From assembly GCA_021209875.1 (NCBI GenBank), contig JAGYVD010000006.1:3968001-4032000 (forward strand): 64,000 nucleotides of DNA, in the 5' to 3' direction. Position numbers and translations under genes: made by a program. How positions within the stretch are numbered: the first letter of the stretch is position 1; every line of letters starts with the position of its first letter. Shown here one piece after another: positions 10,896-22,081 of this stretch. This DNA is from Rosellinia necatrix. Taxonomy: Eukaryota > Ascomycota > Sordariomycetes > Xylariales > Xylariaceae. The notes under the pieces are model-generated. The model had not been told where the DNA came from and ran no database searches. It saw only the letters and a program-made list of their open reading frames with translations.

Positions 10896-13102
10896 AATAA
10901 CACAATACGTGGAAACTCTGGGCTTTTTAACACCAGTAGGCCCCGGAACAAATACCTCTTAACAACCTGCTGACGGTAGCAAGAAATATTCTCTACCACA
11001 TTTCATCAACTTAACTACATGGCTCCTAAGTCCTTTCACTAAGAAATTCCGCTTATCCCGTTCAGTATTGATGCCTACGATAACCGACCAAGGTCGCATC
11101 CCCCATTTCGATCATTATGCGAGGCGTGGCCTCCGTGGGACCGACTGCAGGCCACCAACTGCAAGCCACTTTAGCCAACAAGCTTGCCGAGTCAAAGAGA
11201 ATTGGTTTGATGAAGTATCAGGATACGCACGATTTATTTTCCCCGTCAAATACACAATAGCACGATTAATGCTACGATTAATACTACGATTAATACTCGA
11301 AGCACTACATGGATATGTTATCATAGAAATAAATATTGAACTACGTCATCTGCTCAGTCACCGCTCAAGCTCACATATCTTCAGATAATCTCTGCCCCTT
11401 TTTATTAACAATAATTCATCCCACCATTCCTTATCAATAGGATACTTTCGGCTTAACGGGACCTACCTCGAGAAGTGCTGCAACCGGATCGATCGGCTCT
11501 CACGTGGCGGTCGAAGTTGGGATCTTTGTGAAACGATAGTGCCGAACTACGATGCGCTTGGAGCAGGTACAACGTCATGTGTATTGTGTCTTTTACCTTG
11601 TCATGGGCCCGTCTGCCTATGATTTGTGACCTGCTATATCACCATTGCCATATAAGCCATCACAAGCGTGTGGTTCTATTTGGCATCGTGGAGCACGTGG
11701 GGCGACCCATGGCGGTAGTCACGGGCCGCTCAGCACTAATAATCTCAACTATCTATCGGAATGTCCCAGTTTTAGATCTTAGCGGCCAGCCAGCTGGCAC
11801 GCCATTGAGCACTAAGTCAGCCAATATTAGTATCGATCCTGCACAGATCATCCATATGCCAGTATGCCCTATCTAGTAGTCATGAAGTCCCCCACGTGGG
11901 GTTTGCTATTCTCCGTCGAGCTACGACCCAGATTCTTCTTCCTGATAGATGTGGTTCAGTAGACATGAGCCACCGATTCATGCCTCCTACATCACGCTAT
12001 TGAATAGGGGAAGACGTGTCTCTGTAGCTAAGTATTTAGTGAAGTGGGCCGCTGGTAAGTATTGCCGTCTCCGGCGGTCTTAATGGGAAACGGGGAGAAC
12101 TTAAAGCTCGCGGGTTTGGAGGGAAGCAAGTCGGTCGAGTCAACGATACCAAAATGAAATAGAATTGAACAAGATCTAACACTACGACTATAAATCGTGG
12201 AGTGTTCATAATTGATATAACTAGTAGTGAAGTCATTTGCAGTGTAAGGCACTCCCTACTTCAGCTCAGATTATATCATCTCAATCCACTTCATTACATA
12301 CTATCCGCCCCCTTACGTTTCCTGGATACTATCGTCTGCACAAACAATACGGCCGGCGCCACTAGAAGAGGTTGCATATGCAGTGTTCAATAGTGATAGC
12401 GTGTACAACAGGCGTAGTGTAGAAAAACTTTGATACTGAGACAGCCTTGGTACCCAATCACATAGTAGATTTCTGAATCATCCCAACCCGGCCGGCAATC
12501 TAGATTTTCAACAGAAACAAACGGACTGGTTTTAGTGTCTACGATTTATATAGTTTCTCTTACAGCTTACTGTCAACATACGCTAAAGTGACTCGCAAAG
12601 TTTATAATTAGAGGTGTTATTACTGAGGTCCCTGGCCCGACATCGCTGGCAGTTTCAATCCTCTTGGACATGGAAGCAACATTTATATATCCTACTAAGG
12701 GCTGGAGATCGGTGACTGTTGTAGACGGGAGACGACAGTATCTTTGGAAGATTAAAGATGGCTTGCTCCCGAAGATGACGTAAAAATATGCACGCGTGGT
12801 GAGGCCCTCTCAATAATACCAGCTAGATTGGCCCTTCGTACCCGCCTTAGTCCCAATCATATCATCTAGAGTACGCCACTCGACTGCCTTCAAGATTTGA
12901 AAGTCTAGATTTTAGATAAGTCTTGTTATCACACTTTAGAGCTTGCAAACACAACCCCAATTTCTATTTTCTACCAATGGTCCTATTCTAGGTCAACAGA
13001 GAAGCAGAAGCTGACCGACACAGAGAATTTGTTAGCGATTATAAAATATAGAAAACGGTCTACGTGTGGTTATGATTCACTAAGTTTCGCCTATCGCCCA
13101 AG
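10896..13102. promoter_or_regulatory. 2.2-kb divergent intergenic region between PKS and decarboxylase genes
   Basis: This gap separates the minus-strand PKS from the plus-strand decarboxylase and P450, so it must contain the promoters of both sides. It is AT-rich, holds a triple 12-bp repeat at 11262-11297, and contains no open frame that looks like a protein. No specific transcription-factor site is claimed. Confidence 0.5.
11262..11297 (+). repeat. Three tandem 12-bp units ACGATTAATRCT
   Basis: ACGATTAATGCT is followed by two copies of ACGATTAATACT, spaced exactly 12 bp, about 370 bp upstream of the PKS start codon. It may be a simple repeat or a clustered binding site; the sequence alone does not decide. 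Confidence 0.8.
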
Positions 13103-14142
13103 ATGAGTCGGATCGATGTGCATCATCATTTCATCCCTGAATCATACATTCTAGGTAACTAGCACACACTTTGTTTCTTTTTCCCGGACCCCAATGACTA
13201 ATATGGATCTCAGCATATAATGCCGCCGGAGGTGACCCATCTGGTTGGATACTCCCGCAATGGAGTCCGGAATCAAGCATCGAACTCATGAAGTCACACC
13301 AGATCGGCACAGCTATCCTGTCCGTCACAGCCCCTGGGCCAACAGTGCTCCAAGGAAACCCAACAGCTGCGGTGGAGCTCTGTGTTAATATCAACAACTA
13401 CGCCGCTGCCCTCTGTGGACAATATCCCGGTATATTCGGGTTCTTTGCAACGTTGCCTCCGCTCACTGACGAGAACCTCGACGATGCTATCCACGAAGCG
13501 GTGCGGTCACTTGAGACATTGAAGGCAGATGGAGTGACCCTATATACAAGCTACGGTGGTAACTATTTAGGGTATTCCGGCTTCCAACGGCTGTGGGCGG
13601 AGTTAGACCGCCGTGGCGCCGTAGTCTTCGTCCATCCTACACATTCTTCTGACACGAAGCTGGTCAATCCAGCCCTCCCACAACCCGTGATCGACTACCC
13701 GCATGAGACCACCCGTACAGCGGTGGACCTGATCATCTCCGGAACTGTGAGGAGCCACCCCCGTACCAAGATCATTCTCTCGCACGCCGGCGGTACCCTC
13801 CCGTACCTCGCTGCCCGTGCTGCCCACCTCACCGCCGATGCAGGTCTCGCCCATTTAGATGCCGCCGAATTCCTGGACCAGGCCCGTTCGTTTTACTTCG
13901 ACCTTGCCCTGTCAAGTAATCCTTTAACACTGGACCTCATTCTCCGATTTGCAAAGCCGGGTCACGTCCTATACGGCAGTGACTTCCCCTACGCCCCAAC
14001 GAAGACGATCTGCACAAATGACAGGATGCTTGAAGAGTATACGGGAATGGATGACCAGATTCGCCATTCGGTGGTGCGGGGGGCGGCCACGCAGCTTTTT
14101 CCGAGACTGAACAATACCGAGGCCGTTGGCAAGCGCAGCTAG
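13103..14142 (+). CDS. Amidohydrolase-family decarboxylase, 6-methylsalicylate decarboxylase-like (PatG/YanB type)
   Basis: Exon 1 (13103-13154) codes MSRIDVHHHFIPESYIL and joins across a 59-nt intron (GTAACT...CTCAG) to exon 2 (13214-14142), giving 326 aa, the normal length for this family. Metal and active-site signatures of the ACMSD-like amidohydrolases are present: the N-terminal HxH (His7/His9), GGDPSGW, FVHPTHSSD, a late SHAGG with conserved His and GSDFPY with the catalytic Asp. The N-terminus and GDPSGW segment closely recall fungal 6-MSA decarboxylases of the patulin and yanuthone pathways, which convert 6-MSA to m-cresol. It is divergently oriented to the 6-MSA-type PKS and 545 bp ahead of a P450 in the same direction, which supports this substrate. 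Other benzoate-type substrates remain possible. Confidence 0.88.
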
Positions 14143-14687
14143 AGAGTCGCGCTAGTATATTACTATTCATTTTGCCTCTCACTCCTATTCACCTCTGCAG
14201 CGGCGCTAGTCTCAATATCATAATTCCGCGCATCCAATCGCCACCTCTGCACATGCTTGGAACTTTTCTACATCTTGTGACCGCTTGTACCGAACTAGAT
14301 GCTGTTCGGAATAGGGGTTATGACTATTGGCTATGGCTGATGAGCACGAGCAGAAACTGACGAATAGGCACCCTGTGACTTATACCCAGCTTGGGGCCGA
14401 AGGTAGTCTGCCTCGGAATAATTTTCATTGGTTAATCTATCAAGGATCGAGATCGGGATGTAATGGGAATGTGATTAGGTGTTGAAATCGAAATCGAGAT
14501 CAAGGCTATATCGTCTGTGTAATACATCATGCCGTTTTTATCGTAGTTTCGGAAACACTTCACGTCTACCAGCTGACCCCGCCTCGTGCCTGTCGTGGTT
14601 ATTAAAGGGACTTCGCGAAACCTCTAAATCCCTGCGACAAACAGTTTCGAAATACACACCCTAACTTCTATAAGAGATTATTAACAA
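14143..14687. other. Intergenic spacer before the P450 gene
   Basis: No gene is seen. It must contain the decarboxylase terminator and the P450 promoter. Confidence 0.5.
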
Positions 14688-16343
14688 ATGCCATATATCT
14701 ACCTCCTATCCCTCATTGCTGCGCTGGTCGGCTCGATGGCCCTCACGTATGGCTGGGGTGTCCGATCGAGGCCCGGCCCAGGGCCGCCAGCCTTACCTAT
14801 TATCGGCAATCTTCACCAGATACCCAAGACCGGTGCGCATCGGAAGTCAGTGTTCTCTCTCCACCATCGTATATGCCGTGAAGCGTCGCTTACGTATCGC
14901 CGTTACCGGCATAGATTCACGGAATGGGCTGCCATATATGGCGGTCTTTTCACCCTCAAGTTAGGACCTGCCCTGGCCGCCGTTATTACAGATCGTCGCC
15001 TGGTGAAGGAGCTGGTAGACAAAAAAAGCTTAGTGTACAGTGACAGACCGCATTCCTACGTATCACATGAACTCATCACCAAGGGCGATCACCTACTCGT
15101 AATGAAGTATGGGGAAACCTGGCGTTCTCTCCGACGGGTAATTCATCAGTATTTCATGGAATCGATGTGTGAGAAAAAGCACATGGAGCTCGTCGAGGCA
15201 GAGCAGGTCCAGATGATGCACGACTTCCTCCAAAGCCCCGAAAGACACATGTGTCATTCCAAAAGAACAAGTAATAGTATCATCATGAGTCTCGTCTTCG
15301 GCATTCGCACGGAATCCGTGGAGACGGCGCATATGAAAGAACTTTATGCCATCATGGAGCGCTGGTCCGAGGTCATGGAGGCCGGAGCCACACCGCCAGT
15401 GGACATGTTCCCGTTTCTAAAGCTCATCCCGGAATCATGGTTTGGCAACTGGGTTCAGAGGTCGCTGGACGTGGGCCAGCGGATGTCGAGACACTATAAC
15501 GGCTTGCAATTGCTAGTACTTGCCCGACGTCAACGGCACGGCAGCCGAGACACCTTTATGGATCTTGTGTTGGATCAACAGGGCAAGCTAAATCTTACAC
15601 CCCACCAGCGTGACTTCTTAGGCGGCGTGCTCATCGAAGGCGGGTCGGATACCGTCGCAACCATGATGCTGGTGATCATTCAAGCGCTCACCCTCCACCC
15701 GGAGGTCCAAGAACGGGCATGGGCCGAGATTGATTCCGTATGCGGCGAAGACCGCTCTCCTACATGGGCCGACTTTGAACAGTTGCCATACATCACCATG
15801 ATCGTCAAAGAGGCCATGCGCTGGCGGCCTGTGGCCCCTCTTCTCTTCCCACATGCCCTGTCTAAGGACGACGTGGTCGACGGCAAGGTCCTGCCGAAGG
15901 GCACCACCGTCTTCATCAACGCCTGGGGCCTCCACCACGACGAAACCGTGTTCCCAGAGCCAGACAAGTTCAACCCCGGCCGCTACACGGGAAGGACCAA
16001 ACTAGCGGCCGAGTATGCGGCCTCGGCGGACTATGCAAGCCGGGATCATTATGCGTATGGGGCCGGGCGCCGTATATGTCCAGGCATCCATCTGGCCGAG
16101 CGCGAGTTATTCCTCGGCACGGCCAAGCTACTATGGGCGTTTGGATTCCAGCCGCGTCTTGACGCCCAAGGGCGGCCGATCCCCATCGATACCGATCCCC
16201 TTTCGGGCTACTCGGAGGGCTTCCTGGTCTGCCCGAAGGACTTCGCCTGTAGTATCAAGCCACGGTCGACGCGACGAGCGGAGACCATTGTCCGCGAATT
16301 CGAGAAGGCAAATAAGGAAGTCTTCTCTCGGTATCGTGAATAA
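14688..16343 (+). CDS. Cytochrome P450, CYP619-like (m-cresol hydroxylase type)
   Basis: The reading frame is open for 551 codons, but codons 53-75 are not P450-like and are flanked by a GTCAGT donor (14846) and a CATAG acceptor (ending 14914). Removing this 69-nt in-frame intron restores NLHQIPKTGAHRKFTEWAAIYGG and gives 528 aa. An N-terminal membrane anchor precedes the proline-rich GPGPPALPIIGN hinge. The I-helix EGGSDT, the KEAMRWRP ExxR motif and the heme-binding YGAGRRICPG (Cys about 441 after splicing) are intact. Similarity to the PatH/PatI class is judged from the FTEWA...YGGLFTLKLG start and overall layout; those enzymes hydroxylate m-cresol in the ER. Its position next to the decarboxylase fits hydroxylation of the methyl group or ring. 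Regiochemistry cannot be told from sequence. Confidence 0.9.
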   Translation: MPYIYLLSLIAALVGSMALTYGWGVRSRPGPGPPALPIIGNLHQIPKTGAHRKSVFSLHHRICREASLTYRRYRHRFTEWAAIYGGLFTLKLGPALAAVITDRRLVKELVDKKSLVYSDRPHSYVSHELITKGDHLLVMKYGETWRSLRRVIHQYFMESMCEKKHMELVEAEQVQMMHDFLQSPERHMCHSKRTSNSIIMSLVFGIRTESVETAHMKELYAIMERWSEVMEAGATPPVDMFPFLKLIPESWFGNWVQRSLDVGQRMSRHYNGLQLLVLARRQRHGSRDTFMDLVLDQQGKLNLTPHQRDFLGGVLIEGGSDTVATMMLVIIQALTLHPEVQERAWAEIDSVCGEDRSPTWADFEQLPYITMIVKEAMRWRPVAPLLFPHALSKDDVVDGKVLPKGTTVFINAWGLHHDETVFPEPDKFNPGRYTGRTKLAAEYAASADYASRDHYAYGAGRRICPGIHLAERELFLGTAKLLWAFGFQPRLDAQGRPIPIDTDPLSGYSEGFLVCPKDFACSIKPRSTRRAETIVREFEKANKEVFSRYRE

Positions 16344-17196
16344 CGGCACATAATCTGTATTATAATCAGAGGTTTAAGATCATGTTCGCTTCGCCTCAAC
16401 TGCTTCGGAACATGCAGTAACTATTGCTTCTGTCATTCTTTTGATGACGATGAAGACATTACAAAACTAATCGCCCAAGTCTTTCTCGTAGAAAGGCATT
16501 ATTGAGTAAAGAGTAGTCGGGCTATATCAGCCATTCCCGGGCCGTGTAATTCCTTCTTAGAATGGCCCGTTGCCACGTACTCGAGGAAGATACGGCACTG
16601 ACCAAGACTAGGAAAGAGACAGAAGTCTATCATATCAAGTGAAGAAAGAATGTCGATCTATGCAATTGCGAGATACTGGGTAGGCAGTAGGTCAAGAATA
16701 CGATCCGGGCATCTTTGAGAGGTAGGTAGGTAGGTACTAAGTAAGTAGGTACCTAGGTAAGAGCCTTTTTAAGTACCTAAGCCCTAGGTGGATTGTGGAC
16801 ACTAGGTGGCTACGTAGTATGTACTACAGCAAATATAGTTACTTGACAAAGCTAGGGTGGTTAATTACCCCGCACTAAGACTGAACGAGAAACGCTAGAC
16901 CAACTCCGAACTAATATGCCATCATCGTTCACATGAGTGAGACAGGTCCTTCCCATCAGGTGTATAAAGCCAGTGTCGGGTCCAAGCTGGCTACATCTTC
17001 CACCGTCTCAGCCCAGAGCTTGTCGATAAAGGCCTGCCCAACGGCCTCGTCGAGGATGGTGGCGCTCCTATTGCGGTCTCACGATTAGCATACATATTGC
17101 ATACCTAGGTATTCACATCCCTCTCCAGGACGCACAGCATGCATCGAGGGATGATGCTTCGCGGCGCGACGCTCACGCGCTCCGCTCGGACGGGAC
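16344..17196. other. Intergenic region with TAGGTA cluster
   Basis: Spacer between convergent P450 and SDR genes. A GGTAGGTAGGTAGG-type run occurs at about 16720-16760. No gene is recognised. Confidence 0.55.
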
Positions 17197-18069
17197 TCAC
17201 AGATCGATCTCGTTATTCTGCAGGAACGTGCCGTTCGTCTCGGGCCCGGCGACGGCGGACGCGTGGACGACGGCCCGCGCGCCGTCCGCGACGAGGCGGC
17301 CGAGCGCCCGGCGGGCCAGCGCCATGACGGGCCGGACGTAGAAGGGCAGGCCGCGGTCGAGCGTGGTCTGGACGAAGCCGGGGCAGACGCTGTTGACGAG
17401 GACCTCGGCGGGCGCGACGGCGGCGAGGCGGCGGGCGCAGGCGCCGACGGCCAGCTTGGAGTCGGCGTAGCGCGCCGCGCGGTTGAAGTTGGCCACGTCG
17501 TCGAAGTGCCGCAGCACCGAGCCGCCGGCCGCGACCGGCCGCCGCCGCAGCGAGTGCTGCGCCTTCTGCACCGACGACCCGACCCAGGTGATGCGCGTCG
17601 GCGCGCCCCGGGCCGCCGCCGTCGCCCGCAGGAGCGGGAACAGCGCGAGGCACACGAGCACGTGCGTGTAGCAGTTGACCTGCATCATCCGCTCGTGGCC
17701 CGACTTGCTCCGCTCGTAGCTCAGCATCGCCACCCCGCCGTTGTTCAGCAGGAGGTCGAGCTGCTCGACCTCCCTCTTCACCCGGTTGGCAAATTCCAGC
17801 CCCGACTGGTAGTCGTCGAGATCGAGCTCGAACACCTCGATCACGGCCTTCGGGTTGACCTTCTTGATGATCGGGTCCGCCCGCAAGGTTGCTACAGCCT
17901 CCTGGCCGCGGGAGACCGAGCGGCAGGCCAGGATCACCCGGGACGCACCCAGTTCGAGGAACTGCCTCGCCGATTCATAGCCTATCCCTGCATTCCCGCC
18001 CGTCACGATGATGGTTTTGCCTGTTAGGTTGGTACCAACCGGCGTTGGAGGGATGGGAGGTTGACCCAT
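17197..18069 (-). CDS. Short-chain dehydrogenase/reductase (retinol-dehydrogenase-like)
   Basis: I chose the start at Met 18069 (MGQPPIPPTPVGTNLTGKT), giving 290 aa; the frame stays open upstream but that part is low-complexity. The Rossmann glycine motif VTGGNAGIG (about residue 20), LNNGG, WVGSS and the catalytic YADSK (YxxxK) are in SDR order, so it should be an active NAD(P)-dependent oxidoreductase acting on an alcohol or ketone. The 3' half is very GC-rich, unlike the AT-rich flanks, which produces long meaningless antisense frames. It lies 0.85 kb from the P450 of the 6-MSA locus in convergent orientation. It could oxidise a benzylic alcohol in that pathway or be unrelated. Confidence 0.85.
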   Translation of the reverse strand: MGQPPIPPTPVGTNLTGKTIIVTGGNAGIGYESARQFLELGASRVILACRSVSRGQEAVATLRADPIIKKVNPKAVIEVFELDLDDYQSGLEFANRVKREVEQLDLLLNNGGVAMLSYERSKSGHERMMQVNCYTHVLVCLALFPLLRATAAARGAPTRITWVGSSVQKAQHSLRRRPVAAGGSVLRHFDDVANFNRAARYADSKLAVGACARRLAAVAPAEVLVNSVCPGFVQTTLDRGLPFYVRPVMALARRALGRLVADGARAVVHASAVAGPETNGTFLQNNEIDL

Positions 18070-20326
18070 GGGGGGTGCCCGACGATCAGACGATCCGACT
18101 CTAGCCGCGCCGTCGACGGTGACTTGCCCCTGTCGGTGGTACAGAATGGTAGATTGGGTTGACCGCCGAGAAGGTCCGTGGGCCGTGCTTCTCTCTGTCT
18201 CTCTCTGTCTCTTCCCCGTGCGAAATAAATGAAGGGCATCCGACGCTTTAAAATGGCCGGCTGGACGTTTGCAAACGCTGTGACACACACACACCGCAGC
18301 AGGGGAAACGTCTCCAAACAGGTTGGGCCGAAGGTGGCGTAAAGTAAAAATAAAACGGATTTTTGATCGAGTCGCCGATTGGCGATCGCTAGGGATCGCG
18401 ATGGCCAGTCACGTATCCATTTTCCTACGGGTCTCGCTGCTGCATTGTTCAACTTGCGCCAATGCCCCAGTGCCCCCTGGTCAATGTGGCTCGTGATGTC
18501 GTCCCGAGCCCGGACCCCTGTATCTTTCGCCCGTAGCGAAGAGAACGGATTTCCTCGCTTAGGAAACTGGCAAATGAAGTCGTCTTAAACATGAGCCCGG
18601 GAGGCTTTTTAGCAGTGCCCAAGTATAGTCAGCCCTACCTGTCAGATTCCATTCCCCGTCCAAAGTCACCCTCCTATATCGAGATGTGGCGTCGCTTACC
18701 TGCATCATTGGCCATCCACCCCACTGCCGTCGCTTTAACAAAATACTACGCTCCCATGCGCAGCCGTTAAACTAGCGAATGACGAGCAAGAGGCTTTTCC
18801 TACCACGTGCACAACCCATCAGGCAGGCGAGCATTATAGACCTAGATTATGCGTATCTCGTTGCATTTGGACGGTGGCTTACGCTGGCGAAGCTCTCCGT
18901 GGTGTATCTATCTGGGCGGTGCATTTTTGGAGGAGTTCAAAGGCCTTAGTGCCGATTGAAATAGTAATGACGGACATTTAGCGCCTTAGATTCTACCCTG
19001 GGCAGAGCTGACTCTTCGACAGGTGTGGTCACGCGCTATCTGGATTTAAGCATTATTGACCGGTCTCCAAGCCTCTGCCATGGTAGCCAAGAAAATAATA
19101 TTGGCATATTTGATTGGATTTGGGTGGTAGTTATTTGCAACTTTACCTCCAGTATACGTTGCATGGGCTCTAGAAGATGAATCGATTAGTTAGAACAAAC
19201 GAGTAAGAGTTAACTATTACAGTTCTCGTGGAAACCCGTTAGAAGTACAGAATAAACATATGTCTGTCAATAGCAAATCCAGGCTGGGACAAATGATACA
19301 AAGAAAGAAGGGCTAAGAGATCAACAGCGGCACATATGAACATGAGCTCATGCACTTATTACATAACAGGAGAAAGTTAAAGCTGGTCATTAATATAAAC
19401 AAATTGGCTATTAACGAGGAGTTTCCAAGGTACGTCGAGAGAATAGTCTGCAAGCGCTCCAATAATGTCATATGGAGAATTTCCCAGGGTAAGTTCTAGT
19501 CACTAGAAGGTAGCAGCTGGGTCGTAAATAGATAGCTGAGTATATAGGTAGGGCGCAATATTATTAATTCCTAGGCCTACCATCTAAGGTAGGGGGCCTC
19601 CAGTCTTTAAATATACCAATATGCCTCTAGAGCTACACCGTAGGGTAGCTAGCACCTCGACGTGTGCTTTATCTACGTGACAAAAAGCCTCGGGTGATAA
19701 CATTATAATACCAATGCCTTTAACCTAGAAGGTAAGAGTCAGCGTCTTCAGTCGCGTGCCTATAGGGTTAAAGTCTCTTGTTTCATAATTTAGACCGTGG
19801 CGCTAGTCAATCTAGTATTAGAGAGCAGAGCATCATTCTTCATTGTTCATGCGTGTTGCCTTTTGAAGCAGGATGTGTTTATGAATATCTAATGACCACA
19901 GATTTCCTCCAACATTAATATTTTGAAGCAACAAAAGTGCGGGCGTTATAAAGAGTACTTATTCTAACAGGGTATTGTTAAGAATAGGTTCAGGTATGAA
20001 ATTTGATCTCAAACCTATCTAGTAAACACATACAGCCTAGCTCTAGCCGTAGTCTAGACAAACGCATCTTATTACCACGGCCCTGCAACACGACAACAAC
20101 CTACCGCCACTGTTCTGGGAGTATTGTTCACAACAACCCCTGGATATGGCACTGAAGACTGGAGGGATTGCCGGCCAATATAAACTTAACACCCATGTGT
20201 ACTCACATGATCCTGTGACTACCTGTGTACCCTCAGGCCACCCGGGCTACACTAGGAAGCCTGGATGAATGAATCTCAAGGTTAGGTTATTACAAGATGT
20301 GGAGACTACAAGACCAATCAGGAACG
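18070..20326. other. Gene-poor, AT-rich region
   Basis: No protein gene is supported over 2.2 kb. It contains one copy of the dispersed ~215-bp repeat (19466-19682) and a CTCTCTGT microsatellite near 18190-18215. Confidence 0.6.
19466..19682 (+). mobile_element. Dispersed ~215-bp repeat copy A (probable solo LTR)
   Basis: The element begins TGTCATATGG and ends CTACGTGACA, so it has TGTCA...TGACA termini as in many copia-type LTRs. Internal landmarks shared with two other copies in this window (50612-50819, 52053-52267) are CTAGTCACTAGAAGGTAGCAG, GCCTACCATCT, a TATA-like AAATATAC and CTCTAGAGCTAC. All lie in the same order and orientation. No clear target-site duplication is left, consistent with an old insertion. 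No retrotransposon coding sequence is nearby. A non-autonomous DNA element is an alternative. Confidence 0.7.
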
Positions 20327-20417
20327 GCCCCTATGGCGTAGTGGTAGCGCGTGTCACTTGTAAGAACTCAATTGCAAGGCTATGACAAGGTCTCTCGTTC
20401 GATCCGGGATGGGGGCA
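20327..20417 (+). tRNA. tRNA-Thr (anticodon UGU) with 19-nt intron
   Basis: A complete cloverleaf can be drawn. The acceptor stem GCCCCTA pairs with TGGGGGC. The D arm is GCG-TAGTGGTAG-CGC. The anticodon stem TGTCA pairs with TGACA, and the T arm is TCTCG-TTCGATC-CGGGA, followed by discriminator A at 20417. The anticodon TGT is at 20359-20361. A 19-nt intron (20363-20381) sits one base 3' of the anticodon, the canonical eukaryotic position. A CCA tail is not encoded, as expected for a nuclear tRNA. Confidence 0.92.
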
Positions 20418-21221
20418 GCCATGATGTTCATTTGAAGCTTCAAGTTTTTTGTGAATCTTTTTGTTACCATATATAGGGTTCGATATTTGAAGCGTTCATG
20501 GTACGTAGCATAAGGCCGAATAGTGGAGAAATCTGCTGAAAGATATTACCAGACCTTTTTGAGTATGCCAAGTACATCGCTGATCATTAGTTCGTTGCTA
20601 ACTGCTCATCGTGTACAGAAATAAATAGAATTATCTCTCACACGTATTGATAGTGAGAATATAACCGATGTATCTATGTATAATACACATTTAGCAAGGC
20701 ACATACATGTAAACTGTTGTTTGTTGTGCTCAATATAATTAAAGCAATTATTCCTCTTGCTAGGCTTTCTTATATTGCGAACTTAACAATCTGTCTTTTT
20801 CCTTATCACAGACAAACCTAATTAAGTTACTGTTGCAAACACGTGCATATCGATTTTCCCACACATGCATGCCTGTTGTCATTTGTAATCTCAGCTTTCT
20901 GTTCTAATCCACATTTGACAACTCGATCTGCAGATTAGGCAACCGAATTCTTTATAGCTGGAAGGATTAAACGAAGGGTAAGTAAATGGCAGCCTAAAAG
21001 AATCATACATAGCGGTCAAGATGGCGGCTGTTAGACCAAACATCTGAATAAAGGCGCAACGGTTATGTCTCCGAATCTGAGCGAGTATATAGTATAGTGA
21101 ATATAGCCTCTCATATCTACTATATCCTACTCGGTAGAGAAAAGCCACAAGACCATTTGTCACGAGTAGCCATAATTGCGCATTATTTACCGCCAGAACC
21201 TTCTCCAACCCCATCCACACC
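20418..21221. other. AT-rich intergenic region
   Basis: No supported gene. It lies between the tRNA and the secreted-protein gene. Confidence 0.5.
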
Positions 21222-22081
21222 ATGAAGCCCCAAGCCGCCACGCAACTTCTCGCCCTGGTCTCGGCAGCGAGATCGGTGCTAGCAGATGACGATATCCCTA
21301 CTCTCATATCCGATGGCCCATTCGCCCTACGCGTGAAAGGGAAGTGTTCGAATAGCTCTGTAGACGGTGAGATGACGCCCAGCCAGGGTCGCGACCCGGC
21401 TCGACACCAAGTAATTAGGCACCAGCCAAGCTAACGCACGAACGAACGCGTGTCAGGCTATTTGCGCACCGTGCCCGTCCAATTCGCGGAGGACCAGATG
21501 GTGTTGCGGTACGACGCGAGGGGGGGTTCCGCACCGCGGGTCGACGACCCATCCTACCGGTTCTACTTCAACTACACGGGCCGGATGCAATCGGGGGCCA
21601 GGGAGCTGGGGTTCTTCCTCTCGGACCGCACGGTGGGGGCGCCCGGGCCGGCGAACCGGACGGGCCGGGCGCTGAGCCAGCAGTACCGGCCGAACACCAA
21701 CGTCGCGCTGTCGGTGCTGGGCGCGCGCGGCGCCACCGTGGACCTGACTGGCTTCGACGAAGGGGGCAAGGCCTTCCTCGACTACTACACCGACGACTCG
21801 CTCACGGTCCCGGCGCAGCCGGCGAACGTCAGCCTGGACATAAACTACTGTGAGGACGACATGCAGATCAAATCTGACCACCCCCTCCCCATCCCCAACC
21901 ACAGCATAGCCCTTAACCGCTCGAGAAATGTACTGATAAGTGACTGCGGGCAACAGACAACTGGGCTGTGTGCTGGCAGACCTACTACGCGACCACGGGG
22001 CCGTTTCTATCCTGGATCACGGCTGGGGAGCCCAATAACCCAACTTGCGAACGTGTTGACCTGCTGAGAGCTGATTTATAG
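21222..22081 (+). CDS. Predicted secreted protein of unknown function
   Basis: Three exons (21222-21366, 21457-21849, 21957-22081) give 220 aa. The N-terminus MKPQAATQLLALVSAARSVLA looks like a signal peptide cleaved before DDDIPTLIS. Intron 1 (GTGAGA...GTCAG) restores VDG-YLRTVPVQF. Intron 2 (GTGAGG...CAACAG, 107 nt with a CTTAAC branch site) restores DINY-YNWAVCWQTYY. Without the second intron the frame ends in an unconvincing tail, whereas the spliced end (TAGEPNNPTCERVDLLR) looks coding. The mature part has several potential N-glycosylation sites and a beta-rich pattern. It resembles a group of fungal secreted proteins of unknown function (possibly DUF7907-like, not certain). No enzymatic motif is visible. 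Confidence 0.7.

Noticed and set aside
17263..18027. 254-codon plus-strand open frame opposite the SDR
   Set aside because: It is a by-product of the high GC content and codon bias of the SDR on the other strand; its translation is low-complexity Ala/Arg/Gly without motifs.
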